Positions 1 through 9,493 of a DNA stretch of 64,000 nt are shown piece by piece. Position numbers and translations under genes: made by a program. Position 1 is the first letter of the stretch; the number at the start of each line of letters is the position of its first letter. Source of the DNA: an uncultured Lachnospiraceae bacterium (lineage in GTDB: Bacteria > Bacillota > Clostridia > Lachnospirales > Lachnospiraceae); assembly GCA_947175055.1 (NCBI GenBank), contig CAMWLJ010000005.1:1-64000 (forward strand), given 5' to 3'. The notes beneath the pieces were generated by a model, which saw only the letters and a list, made by a program, of their open reading frames with translations, was not told where the DNA came from and searched no databases.

Positions 1-12
1 CCTGAAATATAA

Positions 13-654
13 TCAGTATTTACGAGCAACATCTTCTTCTCCTCCTTCAATCTCTCTTATTCGCTGTACCAGTGATATGATCACGCCCAGGATAACCACT
101 GCCGGGATCAATATAAAACCACATAACATCCACAACGGGATCGGATCCACCAGGAATCCCCAGACAAAGACCATGATCAGGAATACCATGATGAGGATAA
201 AAACTGCCGCCGCAATGATGGAACCGCGTTTTCTACGGATCACATCCTGTTTATCCACATTTGAAAATCTTGTTCCTTCCTTTTCCATCTCTACCATCCT
301 TTCTAAATAATGTTCCGGCGAAAGGGTCAGATACTGACAATGTTCCTCACCGAGACTGCGGCAGAGTCTCACGGTTGCCTCCAGATCCGTTTTCTCTCGC
401 TCCAGAATGATGACCTGACGCATCAGCGCATCTTCCAAAACGAGCGCACCGGTCTGGATCTTACGGATCTCCTCAATCGGCAGGGAAAGCTTGCGGAGTA
501 GTTTTATCTTCTTTAACTCCTCTACTTCTTCCTCCGTGTAATCGCGGTATCCATTCTCACCATTGCGCTTCGGGGACAAAAGTCCCTGCTGTTCATAGAA
601 GCGGATATTTCTCTTGGTTATGCCTGCCCGTTGTTCCACTTCGTTGATCTTCAT
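13..654 (-). CDS. MerR-family transcriptional regulator with C-terminal transmembrane segments
   Basis: N-terminal MKINEVEQRAGITKRNIRFYEQQGLLSPKRN is a typical MerR HTH; C-terminal IIAAAVFILIMVFLIMVFVWGF and LWMLCGFILIPAVVILGVIISLV are hydrophobic. ORF track extends to 732; M at 654 starts the HTH. Confidence 0.85.
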   Translation of the reverse strand: MKINEVEQRAGITKRNIRFYEQQGLLSPKRNGENGYRDYTEEEVEELKKIKLLRKLSLPIEEIRKIQTGALVLEDALMRQVIILEREKTDLEATVRLCRSLGEEHCQYLTLSPEHYLERMVEMEKEGTRFSNVDKQDVIRRKRGSIIAAAVFILIMVFLIMVFVWGFLVDPIPLWMLCGFILIPAVVILGVIISLVQRIREIEGGEEDVARKY

Positions 655-837
655 CCCTTCTGCCTCCAATACTATCTTGCCGGTTCTCCCGGGAATTTTG
701 TCTTCGCAGAGCTGTATCACTTCGCCTGACACTGTCAGGATAAAGCTTTCATAAGGTGGAATGTCAATAGATTTCTGTAAAAATCAACCGGAAAGTGTAA
801 CAATTCAACCATTGTTCATAAAAGCATCTGCTACGCA

Positions 838-1518
838 TCAAACGGCATCCAGCGGAACAAATTTATGGGCGTTTTCTGTGTATGTTTCTAGCTTGATGAT
901 CTGATAACTGCCTGCCGGAATTTCTACCCCGGCAAAGGAACAGAATGCTTCCATGACCATTCCGGGCTTAATATTACCGCTGCTGCTGGCATTCACCATC
1001 ATACGGATCGCATTGGATCCATCTGCCGCCAGCTCATAAATCCCCTCTTTCAGATTCAACTCCACCACACTCTTCTTCGTCTCCTTTGTGTAGGGAATCG
1101 CTTCCAGTGCCAGAAATGCCTGCAGTTTTTCGGCCAGATCATTCACCGGATAATCACCCTCTTTCCTTTGCAGCAAATAGGAAGCCGCCGCTACGCTGGC
1201 CATGGCATTTTTGGCATTGTCCGGCAATACACTCACGGAAATGATATCTACACCTTCTACCATGACCCGGGCAAGCGCTTCTTTCATATCCTGCGTGCTG
1301 GTCATGGAACACACCTCGATATCCATATATTCCCCTTTACTTTCCATGCCGATTCCCAGTGGTGCCGCAAAGGACATGATCTGGTGCGGGCTGAATCCTT
1401 CTGAATATTTTACATCGATCCCGGCACGTCGGATCGCTTTCTGGAAAAACCGCATCATATCCAGATGCCCGATATATTTCATCGTTCCATATTTAGAAAA
1501 TTTAATTCTTATCTTCAT
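838..1518 (-). CDS. TIGR03936-type radical SAM-associated protein (DUF2344)
   Basis: MKIRIKFSKYGTMKYIGHLDMMRFFQKAIRRAGIDVKYSEGFSPHQIMSFAAPLGIG is characteristic; adjacent to the TIGR03960-like partner. Confidence 0.85.
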   Translation of the reverse strand: MKIRIKFSKYGTMKYIGHLDMMRFFQKAIRRAGIDVKYSEGFSPHQIMSFAAPLGIGMESKGEYMDIEVCSMTSTQDMKEALARVMVEGVDIISVSVLPDNAKNAMASVAAASYLLQRKEGDYPVNDLAEKLQAFLALEAIPYTKETKKSVVELNLKEGIYELAADGSNAIRMMVNASSSGNIKPGMVMEAFCSFAGVEIPAGSYQIIKLETYTENAHKFVPLDAV

Positions 1519-1553
1519 GTATCAATGGCCTTTCATAAGTTAAGCTTTTGCTG

Positions 1554-3422
1554 TCAGGAAGCCGTCGGACAAATACCACACTCAAACGTCCCGGCACCAC
1601 ATCCCTGACACTGCTCCTGGCAGTTGGGCGACACGACACCCGCTTGTGCCTTCTTCCACTCCCGCAGAAGAAATTGTCTGGTCACACCACAGTCTATGAA
1701 ATCCCAGGGGAAAATCTCGTCGTCCGACCGCTCTCTCGTCGTATAGAAACCGATATCCACGCCACAGTCCTCAAAGCACTGGATCCACACGTCATTTTTA
1801 TAGTATTCGCTCCAGGAATCGAACAGACAGCCGCGTCTGTAAGCCTCTAAGATCACCTTTGCCACACGACGGTCGCCGCGGGCAAATACACCCTCCAGCA
1901 CGCTCACGTCAGCCTCATGCCAGTTGTATTTGATGCTCTTCTGATTCAACTGCTCCATGATTCCTTTTTTCGTCTGATAAGCTTTCTCCAGAAATTCCTC
2001 CTTCGTACACATGGGCGCCCACTGGAAGGGGGTAAATGGTTTCGGGATGAAGAAAGAAGTACTGGTGACGATCTGCACCTTGCCGTTTACACGCTTGTCC
2101 TTCGGCACGGTCTCGAAAAAGGTGGCAGCGATCTTATTGGAAAGCTCACCGATCCCCTTGATATCTTCTTCCGTCTCGGTGGGCAGTCCCAACATAAAGT
2201 ACAACTTGACCCGCGTCCAGCCGCCCTCAAAGGCAAGCGCCGCCCCTCTCAAAATGACTTCTTCGGTCAATCCCTTGTTGATCACATCCCGCAGTCTCTG
2301 GCTGCCTGCCTCCGGCGCGAAAGTAAGGCTACTCTTCTTCACATCCTGTACCTTACGCATCACATCCAGGGAGAATGCGTCGATCCTCAGGGAAGGCAGA
2401 GAAATATTGATATGCTTCTGTCCACATTCTTCGATCAGAAACTCCAGCAGCTCATTCAGCTGGGAATAATCGCTGGAACTCAACGAACTCAAAGATATTT
2501 CTTCATGTCCTGTACTTTGGAGCATTTCCACGGCATACCGCTTCAATATGTCCACATGCCGTTCCCGCACCGGCCGGTAGATCTGCCCCGCCTGACAGAA
2601 ACGGCAGCCTCGGATGCACCCCCGCTGGATCTCCAGTACCACTCTGTCCTGCGTAACTTTGATAAACGGAACTACCGGTCGCAAAGGATAATAGGTGTCC
2701 GATACATCCGTAACGATCTCCTTACGGACCACGTCCGGCAGTTCTTCGTATAATTTCCGGCGTCCTTCTATGGTGCCGTCTTCATGATACAGCTCTTCGT
2801 AAAACTGTGGCACATAGATACCCGGAATCTGAGCCGCGCCCCGCAAAAAATCCTGCCGTGATCCGCCATTTTCCCGGTTTTCCACATACCAGTCCAAGAG
2901 TCTGCGATACTGTGTCTCTCCCTCACCGATATAGAAAAGATCGAAGAAATCCGCGATCGGCTCCGGATTATACGTGCAAGGACCGCCGCCGATCACAATG
3001 GGCATGTCCTCTCCCCGCTCCGTTGCCAGCAGGGGAATCTGCGCTAAGTCCAAGATCTGCAGGATATTCGTATAGCACATCTCATACTGCAGCGTGATAC
3101 CCAGAAAATCCATCTCTTTCACCGGCTCCTGTGACTCTAACCCGAAAAGCGGGATATGCTGTTTACGCATGATCTGATCTAAATCCGTCCACGGAGAATA
3201 GACCCGCTCGCACCACACATCCTCCCAGGAATTAAACATACTGTATAGAATCTGGATCCCCAAATGTGACATGCCGATCTCATATACATCCGGAAAACAC
3301 ATGGCGAAACGGACCGCCACATCTTCCCGGTCTTTAACCACACTGTTGACTTCGTTGCCGATATATCTGGCCGGTTTCTCAACCTGCAATAGTATTTCTT
3401 CGCTCAGAGCTGTTTTTCTCAT
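1554..3422 (-). CDS. B12-binding/radical SAM protein, TIGR03960-like
   Basis: Radical SAM CxxxCxxC (GCIRGCRFC), N-terminal B12-binding-like region, Cys-rich C-terminus. Confidence 0.88.
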   Translation of the reverse strand: MRKTALSEEILLQVEKPARYIGNEVNSVVKDREDVAVRFAMCFPDVYEIGMSHLGIQILYSMFNSWEDVWCERVYSPWTDLDQIMRKQHIPLFGLESQEPVKEMDFLGITLQYEMCYTNILQILDLAQIPLLATERGEDMPIVIGGGPCTYNPEPIADFFDLFYIGEGETQYRRLLDWYVENRENGGSRQDFLRGAAQIPGIYVPQFYEELYHEDGTIEGRRKLYEELPDVVRKEIVTDVSDTYYPLRPVVPFIKVTQDRVVLEIQRGCIRGCRFCQAGQIYRPVRERHVDILKRYAVEMLQSTGHEEISLSSLSSSDYSQLNELLEFLIEECGQKHINISLPSLRIDAFSLDVMRKVQDVKKSSLTFAPEAGSQRLRDVINKGLTEEVILRGAALAFEGGWTRVKLYFMLGLPTETEEDIKGIGELSNKIAATFFETVPKDKRVNGKVQIVTSTSFFIPKPFTPFQWAPMCTKEEFLEKAYQTKKGIMEQLNQKSIKYNWHEADVSVLEGVFARGDRRVAKVILEAYRRGCLFDSWSEYYKNDVWIQCFEDCGVDIGFYTTRERSDDEIFPWDFIDCGVTRQFLLREWKKAQAGVVSPNCQEQCQGCGAGTFECGICPTAS

Positions 3423-3435
3423 ATCTTACACCATA

Positions 3436-3529
3436 TTTCTGCGCTGCTTTTTGCGCATATCGAGTTTGTGGCAACAATGCGCAGACACAAATCTCGCGAT
3501 TGAAAATTTTAACTTTCAATCTTTCCTCT
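3436..3529. repeat. Intergenic element copy A (about 94 nt), near-identical to 6718..6813
   Basis: Direct comparison: tttctgcgctgctttttgcgcat...gcgcagacacaaatctcgcgatt.aaaattttaa.tttcaatctttcctct in both. Confidence 0.9.
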
Positions 3530-3548
3530 CAATGTTACTTTGTTCCTC

Positions 3549-3971
3549 TCAATCCAGTTCAAACAACGCAGCAAGACTCTCCATCGTCTCATTTCCATCC
3601 CCGTCATACAGATGAAAAGTATCTGCCACGATCATATCATGCACCTCATTCGTAGTATACTCAAAAATCTTACTGCCTCTCGTGTCACAGAGTAGAAAGC
3701 CCACGAACAGAAGCACTGCCAAGATCATCCGGTAACGAAAGGTGCCTGTGGAAAAAAGCGGCATTGTCCCTTCCTGCTCCGACGGCTGCAGATCATTGTC
3801 ATAGGGGGATGTCGCTGACGGCAGCCTGCCCTTATCAAAAAGTGGCAGCTGCGTATCGGTCCCATATAAGATTCGCTCCCGTTGTCTTATCTTCATACGG
3901 TTTCCCATGTTTTCTTCCCTGATATATTGTGCCAGCTGCATTTTCTTTTCCAAAGGAACTTTGTGATCCAT
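3549..3971 (-). CDS. Hypothetical protein with one transmembrane segment
   Basis: 140-aa ORF in operon orientation; TM MILAVLLFVGFLLC. Confidence 0.55.
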   Translation of the reverse strand: MDHKVPLEKKMQLAQYIREENMGNRMKIRQRERILYGTDTQLPLFDKGRLPSATSPYDNDLQPSEQEGTMPLFSTGTFRYRMILAVLLFVGFLLCDTRGSKIFEYTTNEVHDMIVADTFHLYDGDGNETMESLAALFELD

Positions 3972-4041
3972 TCTGATTGCCTATCCTGTAAATCTGTTGG
4001 TACATTCTATGATGGATATGCCAAAAAAAGAAGCAGATACA

Positions 4042-5325
4042 TCACCTTTGCGCCAGTTCCGCCGTAATCTCTTCCCAGGTAATATTTTTCTCCGCCATCA
4101 GCACCATCATATGGTACAGAAAATCGGAAATCTCATATTTTACCTCGTTAGCATTAGGGTTCTTGGCGGCGATCACGATCTCCGTCGCCTCCTCCCCCAA
4201 TTTCTTCAGGATTTTATCAAGTCCTTTATCAAATAGATAATTCGTATAGGAGCCTTCCTTGGGATGTTCTTTTCTGTCCTTGATCACATCAAATACCTGC
4301 TCAAAAACCCGCAGCGGGTTGGATTCCTCGTACTCCCGGCCGATGATCTCGTTAAAAAAGCAGGAATGCGCACCGGTATGGCAGGCAGCACCGATCTGCG
4401 AAACTCTGGCAAGGATGGTATCCATGTCACAGTCCGCCGTCAGGGATTTCACATACTGATAATGTCCGCTGGTCTCCCCCTTGATCCACAGTTCCTGCCG
4501 GCTCCTGCTGTAGTAGGTCATCCTGCCGGTCTTAAGCGTCATGCGGTATGCTTCCTCATTCATATAGGCTACCATCAATACTTCATCGGTTTTGTGGTCC
4601 TGCACTACCACCGGCACATGACCGTCCGAATTCAGCTTAAATTCCTCCCATCTGACCGTCGCATCAAAGGTATTGACCGCGATGCCATTACTCTGGCAGA
4701 GTGCCTTGATCGCCAGCAGTTCTTTGGCATTCTCATTGATCGCATGGCCGGAAATGCCGCAGATATTGGCTTTGGCCAACAACTCAAGCAATTTGTCGAG
4801 TGAGACCTCCGGTATGGAGACGATGACCGGGAATCTGGATACGGCGATCACATCCTTAAGCTCTTTCTCCCGCACCAGAATGAGTTCCGACACATACTCT
4901 TCCAACAATGCTTCATTGCGGGTGATGGTATCGACTTCCGTCACACAGGCCACGATCTTGTCCCTGCCAAACTTCAGGGAGACCTCTTCCGTGATCTCCA
5001 CATTGCCTTGTTTGGAGTAATTCAGCGCTGCTTTCTTACATCCCGCATAGAGCAGTTTCTTGATATCCTCCATGCGCTTCACGTTGCCCGCGCCGATCAC
5101 GGGAATCTCCGCTTCATTGCAGATAGCTTTGATGATATCCAATGCTTCCTCATGCTCGGCATCGCCGTCCGACATATCGTAGACGATCAATTCGTCCGCA
5201 TTATTGTCGCTGTAGAATTTCCCCAGCGCCGCCGGGTTGGTATCGATGATCGTGCTGTCTCTAAACCCCTTGACAGCATTGCCTTTATATAAGTAAATAC
5301 AGGGAATAAATCTCTTGTAAGACAT
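4042..5325 (-). CDS. hisIE: Phosphoribosyl-AMP cyclohydrolase / phosphoribosyl-ATP diphosphatase with N-terminal degenerate HisF/HisA-like barrel
   Basis: HisI signature TYYSRSRQELWIKGETSGHYQ and HisE signature KKLGEEATEIVIAAKN; N-terminal 200 aa align with HisF (FIPCIYLYKGNAVKG vs IIACLDVKDGRVVKG). Confidence 0.9.
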   Translation of the reverse strand: MSYKRFIPCIYLYKGNAVKGFRDSTIIDTNPAALGKFYSDNNADELIVYDMSDGDAEHEEALDIIKAICNEAEIPVIGAGNVKRMEDIKKLLYAGCKKAALNYSKQGNVEITEEVSLKFGRDKIVACVTEVDTITRNEALLEEYVSELILVREKELKDVIAVSRFPVIVSIPEVSLDKLLELLAKANICGISGHAINENAKELLAIKALCQSNGIAVNTFDATVRWEEFKLNSDGHVPVVVQDHKTDEVLMVAYMNEEAYRMTLKTGRMTYYSRSRQELWIKGETSGHYQYVKSLTADCDMDTILARVSQIGAACHTGAHSCFFNEIIGREYEESNPLRVFEQVFDVIKDRKEHPKEGSYTNYLFDKGLDKILKKLGEEATEIVIAAKNPNANEVKYEISDFLYHMMVLMAEKNITWEEITAELAQR

Positions 5326-5374
5326 AGCTTTACATTTCCTTTTTATATTTTATCTGTCGCAGGGATTCCTTATT

Positions 5375-5410
5375 CCCGCGAGCAACGAGCCAAGTGGCTG
5401 CTTGCAGCGG
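5375..5410. repeat. 36-nt imperfect-palindrome repeat, copy 1
   Basis: cccgcgagcaacgagccaagtggctgcttgcagcgg; identical to 43114..43149. Confidence 0.9.
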
Positions 5411-5416
5411 GGGCTT

Positions 5417-6706
5417 TTATTCAAACCGCACCCGGATAGAATTGGCATGGGCGGTAAGGCCCTCTTTTTCCGCAAAAAATTCAATGTCGCGGTGCGCCTT
5501 CTCAAGCGCTTCCCGTGAATAAGAGATCAGGCTCATCTTCTTCATGAAATCGTCTACGTTTAACGGGGAGAAGAATTTCGCCGTACCGTTTGTAGGCAGG
5601 ATATGGTTTGGTCCTGCATAGTAATCCCCCAGCGGCTCGGAAGAATACTCTCCCAGGAAAACGGCGCCTGCATTCTCGATCCTCGTCATCACTGCATAAG
5701 GGTCTTTTGTCAGGATCTCCAGATGTTCTGATGCTATGGCATTGGCCGCATCCACTGCATCTTCCATCGTATCCGCCACCAGGATATAACCGTAATTGTC
5801 CAATGACTTACGAATGATCTTTGTCCGGGACAGCTCCTGCATAAATCCCTCGATCTGCTGCTCCACTTCTGCAGCCAGCTTCTCCTCCGTAGTGATCAGG
5901 ATCGCACTGGCCAGTTCATCATGCTCCGCCTGGGAAAGCAGGTCGGCCGCCACATAGCGGGGGTTCGCGGTCTCGTCCGCGATGACCAGGATCTCACTGG
6001 GTCCCGCGATGGAATCGATGCTGACATAGCCGAAGCAAGCCTTTTTCGCAAGTGCAACAAAGATATTGCCCGGCCCCGTGATCTTATCCACTTTAGGGAT
6101 ACTCTCTGTGCCGAAAGCCATGGCTGCGATGGCCTGTGCACCGCCGACTTTGTAAATCTCGTCTACCCCTGCGATCTTCGCCGCCACCAAAGTACCCGGA
6201 TTCACTTTACCGTCTGCGCCAGCCGGTGTGGTCATGATGACCCGTCTCACCCCTGCCACCTTCGCCGGTATCACATTCATCAGCACACTGCTGGGATAGG
6301 CCGCCTTGCCACCTGGCACATAGACACCGGATACCGATAAAGGCAAGATCCTCTGTCCCAGCAGACTGCCGTCAGGCTTCGTATCGATCCAGCTGCTGCG
6401 CAGCTGCTTCCTGTGAAAATCCTCGATGTTGGCTGCCGATCTGCGTAACACTTCCACAAAGGATGCTTCGATAACATCGAAAGCCTCCGCGATCTCCGCC
6501 TCGGTGACACAAACGTTCTCAGCATCACATTCCCATTTGTCAAATTTCCTCGTATACGCAAAAACTGCCTGATCGCCTCTGGTGCGGATGTCTGCGATGA
6601 TATCCGCCACCACCTTCTCATATTCAGGATATTTGTCAGGGCTGCGTTTTAGCAGCTTATCCAATAAGTCTTTCTTTGTGTCTTCTGTCAGCTTTATTGT
6701 TTTCAT
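5417..6706 (-). CDS. hisD: Histidinol dehydrogenase
   Basis: VYVPGGKAAYPSSVLMNVIPAKVAGV, GPGNIFVALAK, DSIAGPSEILVIAD. ORF track extends to 6772; true start probably at 6706 (GGAGGAAACG-ATG). Confidence 0.95.
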   Translation of the reverse strand: MKTIKLTEDTKKDLLDKLLKRSPDKYPEYEKVVADIIADIRTRGDQAVFAYTRKFDKWECDAENVCVTEAEIAEAFDVIEASFVEVLRRSAANIEDFHRKQLRSSWIDTKPDGSLLGQRILPLSVSGVYVPGGKAAYPSSVLMNVIPAKVAGVRRVIMTTPAGADGKVNPGTLVAAKIAGVDEIYKVGGAQAIAAMAFGTESIPKVDKITGPGNIFVALAKKACFGYVSIDSIAGPSEILVIADETANPRYVAADLLSQAEHDELASAILITTEEKLAAEVEQQIEGFMQELSRTKIIRKSLDNYGYILVADTMEDAVDAANAIASEHLEILTKDPYAVMTRIENAGAVFLGEYSSEPLGDYYAGPNHILPTNGTAKFFSPLNVDDFMKKMSLISYSREALEKAHRDIEFFAEKEGLTAHANSIRVRFE

Positions 6707-6717
6707 CGTTTCCTCCA

Positions 6718-6813
6718 TTTCTGCGCTGCTTTTTGCGCATAAACGAGTTTGCGGCAAGCAACGCGCAGACACAAATCTCGCGATTAAAAATTTTAATTTT
6801 CAATCTTTCCTCT
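6718..6813. repeat. Intergenic element copy B, near-identical to 3436..3529
   Basis: See copy A; lies between hisG and hisD. Confidence 0.9.
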
Positions 6814-6851
6814 TTCTTGATACTGCATGTCTCTGATATTCAAAAAGCTTC

Positions 6852-7499
6852 TCAGTTCAATCTGCCACGGATATCCGTGATCAGCTTCTTGATCCTCTCC
6901 GGTTCCATCTGCATGCTGACCTGATTGACGATCATGCGCGCGGACAAAGGACAGATCTCTTCCAATACCTCCAGTCCGTTTTCCTTTAAGGTGGACCCCG
7001 TTTCCACGATATCCACGATCACGTCTGCCAGCTTAACGATCGGCCCCAGCTCCACGGAACCGTTCAGCTTTATGATATCTACCGTCTGATGTTTTTTGTT
7101 GTAAAAATAGTCCTTGGCAATATTCGGATACTTCGTCGCCACCCGGATCATCTCATGATGCCGCAGCAGATCCGCAGCGCTTTCGGGACCGCACACACAC
7201 ATTCGGCATTTCCCATATCCAAGATCAAGCACTTCATAAACCCGACGGTTTTCCTCCAGGATCGTATCTTTGCCCACCACACCGATATCGGCGGCGCCAT
7301 ACTCTACATAAGTAGGCACATCAGGGCCTTTTGCCAGGAAAAACTTCAACTTTAGTTCCTCGTTCACAAAGACCAGTTTTCGGGAATTCTTGTCTTTCAT
7401 CTCTTCGCAGGTAATGCCGATCTCTTCTAACAGCTCCATCGTCTTGTTGGCAAGACGGCCCTTCCCGAGCGCAAAAGTCAAATATCTGTGTTCACTCAT
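6852..7499 (-). CDS. hisG: ATP phosphoribosyltransferase catalytic subunit (short form)
   Basis: YLTFALGKGRLANKTMELLEEIGI; GAADIGVVGKDTI; DIVETGSTLKENGLEV. Short form consistent with adjacent hisZ. Confidence 0.93.
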   Translation of the reverse strand: MSEHRYLTFALGKGRLANKTMELLEEIGITCEEMKDKNSRKLVFVNEELKLKFFLAKGPDVPTYVEYGAADIGVVGKDTILEENRRVYEVLDLGYGKCRMCVCGPESAADLLRHHEMIRVATKYPNIAKDYFYNKKHQTVDIIKLNGSVELGPIVKLADVIVDIVETGSTLKENGLEVLEEICPLSARMIVNQVSMQMEPERIKKLITDIRGRLN

Positions 7500-7633
7500 C
7501 TGTTCTACCACTCTATCCTCCATGTCGCTGCTTCGCAGCGACACAAATTTCCTCTCTGCCAAATCTCAAATCCAGGGACAAGCAAGCTTGCCCGGGAGAA
7601 TGCCCCGTTTCCCCGCATTCTCTGGCGTGAGCC

Positions 7634-8764
7634 TTAGAAGTTCTTCTCACGCTCACGCTTTGGCAGAAGTTCCACGCATTTTCCGGCAGCCCGCATCTGT
7701 CTGGCCTCCAGCAGCTTCTCACGGAAGTCCTCCGGCGTATAATACAGTTTTGCGCACCGTTCTATACCGGAGATAACGGCTCCCTGCCGGTTCATTGCTG
7801 CTAACAGATCGTCTACCACGATCATAAACCCGATGGCCGGCGCATCCTTGCCAAAGCGGCGCAGCAGATTATCGTAACGCCCGCCCTTCACGATCGCGTC
7901 CCCGACACCATAGGTAAAGCCTTTAAAGATAATACCCGTATAATAATTATACTTACTTAACATGCCCAGGTCAAAGGAAACATATTTCTCAACACCGTAC
8001 TCGCACAGCACCTGATAAACTTTCTCAAGCCGGTCGACGGCATTCTTCGACCGCTTATTGGAGGCAGCCCGTTTCGCCTCATGCAGAATCTCAGCGGTTC
8101 CGAACAAGTCACTCACCTTCAGAAGAAGTTCCTTATCCTTCCAGTCCACATGAATGCCTTCCAGCAGTTCTTCTGCGCCGAAATAATTCTTACCGGAGAT
8201 CAATTCCCGCAGCTCCAACTCCGTCTCTTCATCCAGCCCGGCCTCCGCACAGATACCCTTGAAATATTCCAGATTCCCGATACTGATCTGGAAATCGGAC
8301 AGTCCGGTATGATACAGGGACTCGATCATCATAGCGATCATCTCCGCATCTGCCTGTACAGACGCATCTCCGATCAGCTCCGCTCCCATCTGAGTTACTT
8401 CTTTTAATTTACCCTGCAGACTCGAAGTGTTGGTAAACGTGTTGCCGCGATAACAGAAACGGATCGGCACATCCTCGTCCATAAAATACTTCGCAGCACA
8501 TCTGGCAATAGACGGCGTAAAGTCAGGCCGCAGCACAAGCGTATCCCCTTCCTTGTCAAAGAACTTATACAGCTCTCTGGACGGCGTGGTTCCCACTTCT
8601 TTGGAAAAGACATCGAAAAACTCAAAAGTCGGCGTCTGAATGTCCTGATAACCGTAACTTTTGATCTTATCCTGCAAAAGCTGTTCTACGATATTCTTCG
8701 CTGCCTTCTCGTCTCCGTAGATATCCCGTACGCCTTCCGGCGTATGTACTAATCTCTTACCCAA
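7634..8764 (-). CDS. hisZ: ATP phosphoribosyltransferase regulatory subunit
   Basis: HisRS-like: LVHTPEGVRDIYGDE, LVLRPDFTPSIARCAA, YYTGIIFKGF; next to short-form hisG. Confidence 0.88.
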   Translation of the reverse strand: MGKRLVHTPEGVRDIYGDEKAAKNIVEQLLQDKIKSYGYQDIQTPTFEFFDVFSKEVGTTPSRELYKFFDKEGDTLVLRPDFTPSIARCAAKYFMDEDVPIRFCYRGNTFTNTSSLQGKLKEVTQMGAELIGDASVQADAEMIAMMIESLYHTGLSDFQISIGNLEYFKGICAEAGLDEETELELRELISGKNYFGAEELLEGIHVDWKDKELLLKVSDLFGTAEILHEAKRAASNKRSKNAVDRLEKVYQVLCEYGVEKYVSFDLGMLSKYNYYTGIIFKGFTYGVGDAIVKGGRYDNLLRRFGKDAPAIGFMIVVDDLLAAMNRQGAVISGIERCAKLYYTPEDFREKLLEARQMRAAGKCVELLPKREREKNF

Positions 8765-8848
8765 CTTGCACCTCCATGTCTTCTCTCACACAAACCTCTG
8801 TCACTTTAATACTGCGCAGTGATAATTTGATAAATTCCGACCTTTTAC

Positions 8849-8877
8849 ACTATAAGATATTTAGAGCCGTCTGTCAA
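8849..8877 (-). promoter_or_regulatory. Sigma-A-type promoter of the his cluster
   Basis: Minus strand TTGACA-17 bp-TATAGT, about 85 nt upstream of hisZ. Confidence 0.8.
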
Positions 8878-8889
8878 TGTCATGATACA

Positions 8890-9423
8890 TTATTCTCTAT
8901 CTTCCAGATCTCTCTGCAGCGCATCCAGATACGGTACGAGAATACCGTGCTTTTTCGGCAGGACATAAGACGGATTCAGTTCTTCATAGCGGAAGCTCTT
9001 CCGTCCGCCTTCTTTGGCTCTGTCCCAGAAGAAACGCAGCATTTCATAGGGCAGGTAATAGAAGCTGTCCTTGTGCGTATAGTAGATCAGGAAAAAGGCA
9101 ACCCCTTTTTGTTTCTCAAACTCACCCATAAACTTTACCTGGTGTTCATGGATATTCTGAAGCGCAAAGGTATCCGCCGCGCACTCCTTTGCATCGAAGC
9201 AGACCGGGATTCCCTGTACCACGCCAATGTAGTCCACCGTACTTTTCTGGTCGAAATAAGCAAGCGTGATATGGCGGCTCGTCTTGTCAATATTGATAGG
9301 GGTGATGGGGGTCGGCACCTTCTGGATCAGCGCCAGCCCGTTTTCCAGATATTTTTCATTTGTCCTGTTGATCAGATCTTCTAATGTAGAACCGCGCAGC
9401 CCGCGGGAATTCCAAGTCGCCAT
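8890..9423 (-). CDS. recU: Holliday junction resolvase RecU
   Basis: NSRGLRGSTLEDLINRTNEKY, STVDYIGVVQGIPVCFDAKE, IHEHQVKFMGEFEKQKGVAFFLI. Confidence 0.92.
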   Translation of the reverse strand: MATWNSRGLRGSTLEDLINRTNEKYLENGLALIQKVPTPITPINIDKTSRHITLAYFDQKSTVDYIGVVQGIPVCFDAKECAADTFALQNIHEHQVKFMGEFEKQKGVAFFLIYYTHKDSFYYLPYEMLRFFWDRAKEGGRKSFRYEELNPSYVLPKKHGILVPYLDALQRDLEDRE

Positions 9424-9493
9424 GCCGGCCCCTCCATTTGCAGTTATAGACTTTCGGAAGTCTCAGACGCCAAAAGGTTCCGAAAACCTGTTG

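Noticed and set aside
5375-5410. 36-nt repeat as a CRISPR repeat
   Set aside because: Copies are single, far apart, in intergenic regions, with no spacer array or cas genes.
6707-6772. N-terminal extension of hisD ORF (MSARCLPQTRLCAKSSAEMEET)
   Set aside because: It is translation of the repeated intergenic element; the SD-linked ATG at 6706 fits HisD.
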